From contig JAUJMI010000130.1 in NCBI GenBank assembly GCA_030446945.1, positions 3,228 to 8,830 on the forward strand: 5,603 bases of DNA, given 5' to 3'. Positions 5,153-5,603 of this stretch are shown here, piece by piece; the first letter of the stretch is position 1, and every line of letters begins with the position of its first letter. The DNA comes from Longimicrobium sp. Its GTDB lineage: Bacteria; Gemmatimonadota; Gemmatimonadetes; Longimicrobiales; Longimicrobiaceae. The position numbers were made by a program, and so were the translations under genes. Under the pieces are notes generated by a model. The model saw only the letters and a program-made list of their open reading frames with translations. It made no database searches and was not told the DNA's origin.

Positions 5153-5512
5153 TCAGGCGAAGGCGGCGACCATCTTGGGGTTGGGTCCGTACTCGTTGTC
5201 GCCGGCCTGGCTGTCCTGGAACATGAAGACCAGGAACGCGATGGCCCCGATCACCGGGATGAATGTGATCAGGAGCCACCACCCGCTCTTGCCGGTGTCG
5301 TGAAGACGGCGCACCGTCACGGCCAGGCCGGGGATGATCGCCGCCAGCCCGTAGATGCCCCCCAGGATGAAAATCGTTCCCAACGCCATGTCCACCAGGA
5401 ACAGCGCCATGGAGACGATGGTGTTGAACAGGAAGAACATCCAGTACTCGCTGCGGCGCGCGCGGCCGCTGAAGGTAGCGAAGTTCTTCCATACGTGGAG
5501 GTAGTAGCTCAT
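5153..5512 (-). CDS. DUF805 family membrane protein
   Basis: This 119-residue inner-membrane protein belongs to DUF805 (the YhaH/YhaI type of E. coli). The family's function is not established. Seen in order: the N-terminal signature YLHVWKNFATFSGRARRSEYW (3-24, FxGRxxRxEYW core), three hydrophobic spans at about 25-43, 46-66 and 78-98, the conserved loop VRRLHDTGKSGWW (67-79) between the second and third spans, and the C-terminal signature GDNEYGPNP (104-112). The length is normal for the family. The start is set by AGGAGA (5519-5524) 6 nt before ATG 5512. It is transcribed toward the transthyretin-like gene, with the shared terminator between them. A promoter lies at the window edge. Confidence 0.95.
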   Translation of the reverse strand: MSYYLHVWKNFATFSGRARRSEYWMFFLFNTIVSMALFLVDMALGTIFILGGIYGLAAIIPGLAVTVRRLHDTGKSGWWLLITFIPVIGAIAFLVFMFQDSQAGDNEYGPNPKMVAAFA

Positions 5513-5594
5513 GGGACTTCTCCTGGGGGGGTGTTGGCGAGCCGGGATGTGGCGTAGCGGAGCCGCGGGGGGATTCTCTGGTCGCGGCGAGTCG

Positions 5595-5600
5595 ATTATA
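5595..5600 (-). promoter_or_regulatory. Perfect -10 element upstream of the DUF805 gene
   Basis: Plus-strand ATTATA reads TATAAT on the - strand, 82 nt before ATG 5512, giving a leader of about 75 nt. The -35 lies beyond the window. In DNA this GC-rich an exact TATAAT is unlikely by chance, but the match is unproven. Confidence 0.5.
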
Positions 5601-5603
5601 TGT

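Noticed and set aside
4566..5492. 308-residue - strand open frame
   Set aside because: It is the shadow of the transthyretin-like gene (opposite strand) and of the DUF805 gene in another frame. Composition is Arg/His/Gly-rich, with no motif and no ribosome binding site.

Overview
The window is GC-rich (about 73% GC in sampled coding stretches such as 4621-4680) and most genes start with ATG or GTG behind purine-rich ribosome binding sites, so it comes from a high-GC bacterium. The gene content, the style of the lipoprotein beta-lactamase-fold enzyme and the dispersed-repeat motif built from CACGCGGAG/CACAGAGA units are what I would expect in Gemmatimonadota, perhaps Longimicrobiaceae. That placement is pattern recognition and has not been searched.

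Layout, left to right. (1) 74-1788, + strand: xseA and xseB, the two subunits of exodeoxyribonuclease VII, form an operon with an 11-nt gap and a strong hairpin terminator just after xseB. (2) 1860-2022: a compound inverted-repeat element with perfect 23-bp ends and 8-bp-periodic internal units, lying between convergent genes. (3) 2029-2295, - strand: an unrecognised 88-residue protein with a Cys/His-rich signature. (4) 2296-2664: about 370 bp of non-coding DNA. (5) 2665-3879, - strand: a lipoprotein serine hydrolase of the beta-lactamase/S12 fold. (6) 4021-4101, - strand: a 26-residue membrane peptide ORF behind a perfect AGGAGG. (7) 4278-4514, + strand: a Phd/YefM-type antitoxin relic, apparently frameshifted and with no toxin gene, in a patch of lower GC. 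(8) 4584-4931, + strand: a single-domain transthyretin/prealbumin-like beta-sandwich protein. (9) 5153-5512, - strand: a DUF805 membrane protein convergent with (8), sharing a bidirectional terminator, with a perfect TATAAT at the window edge.

Only xseA and xseB clearly work together, making the nuclease that degrades single-stranded DNA in mismatch repair and damage processing. The rest looks like single-gene transcription units without an evident shared pathway. I do not see a convincing new multi-gene system. The observations most worth checking are the compound inverted repeat, the 26-residue ORF, the antitoxin relic, the Cys/His-rich small protein and the exact 45-residue repeats in XseA.
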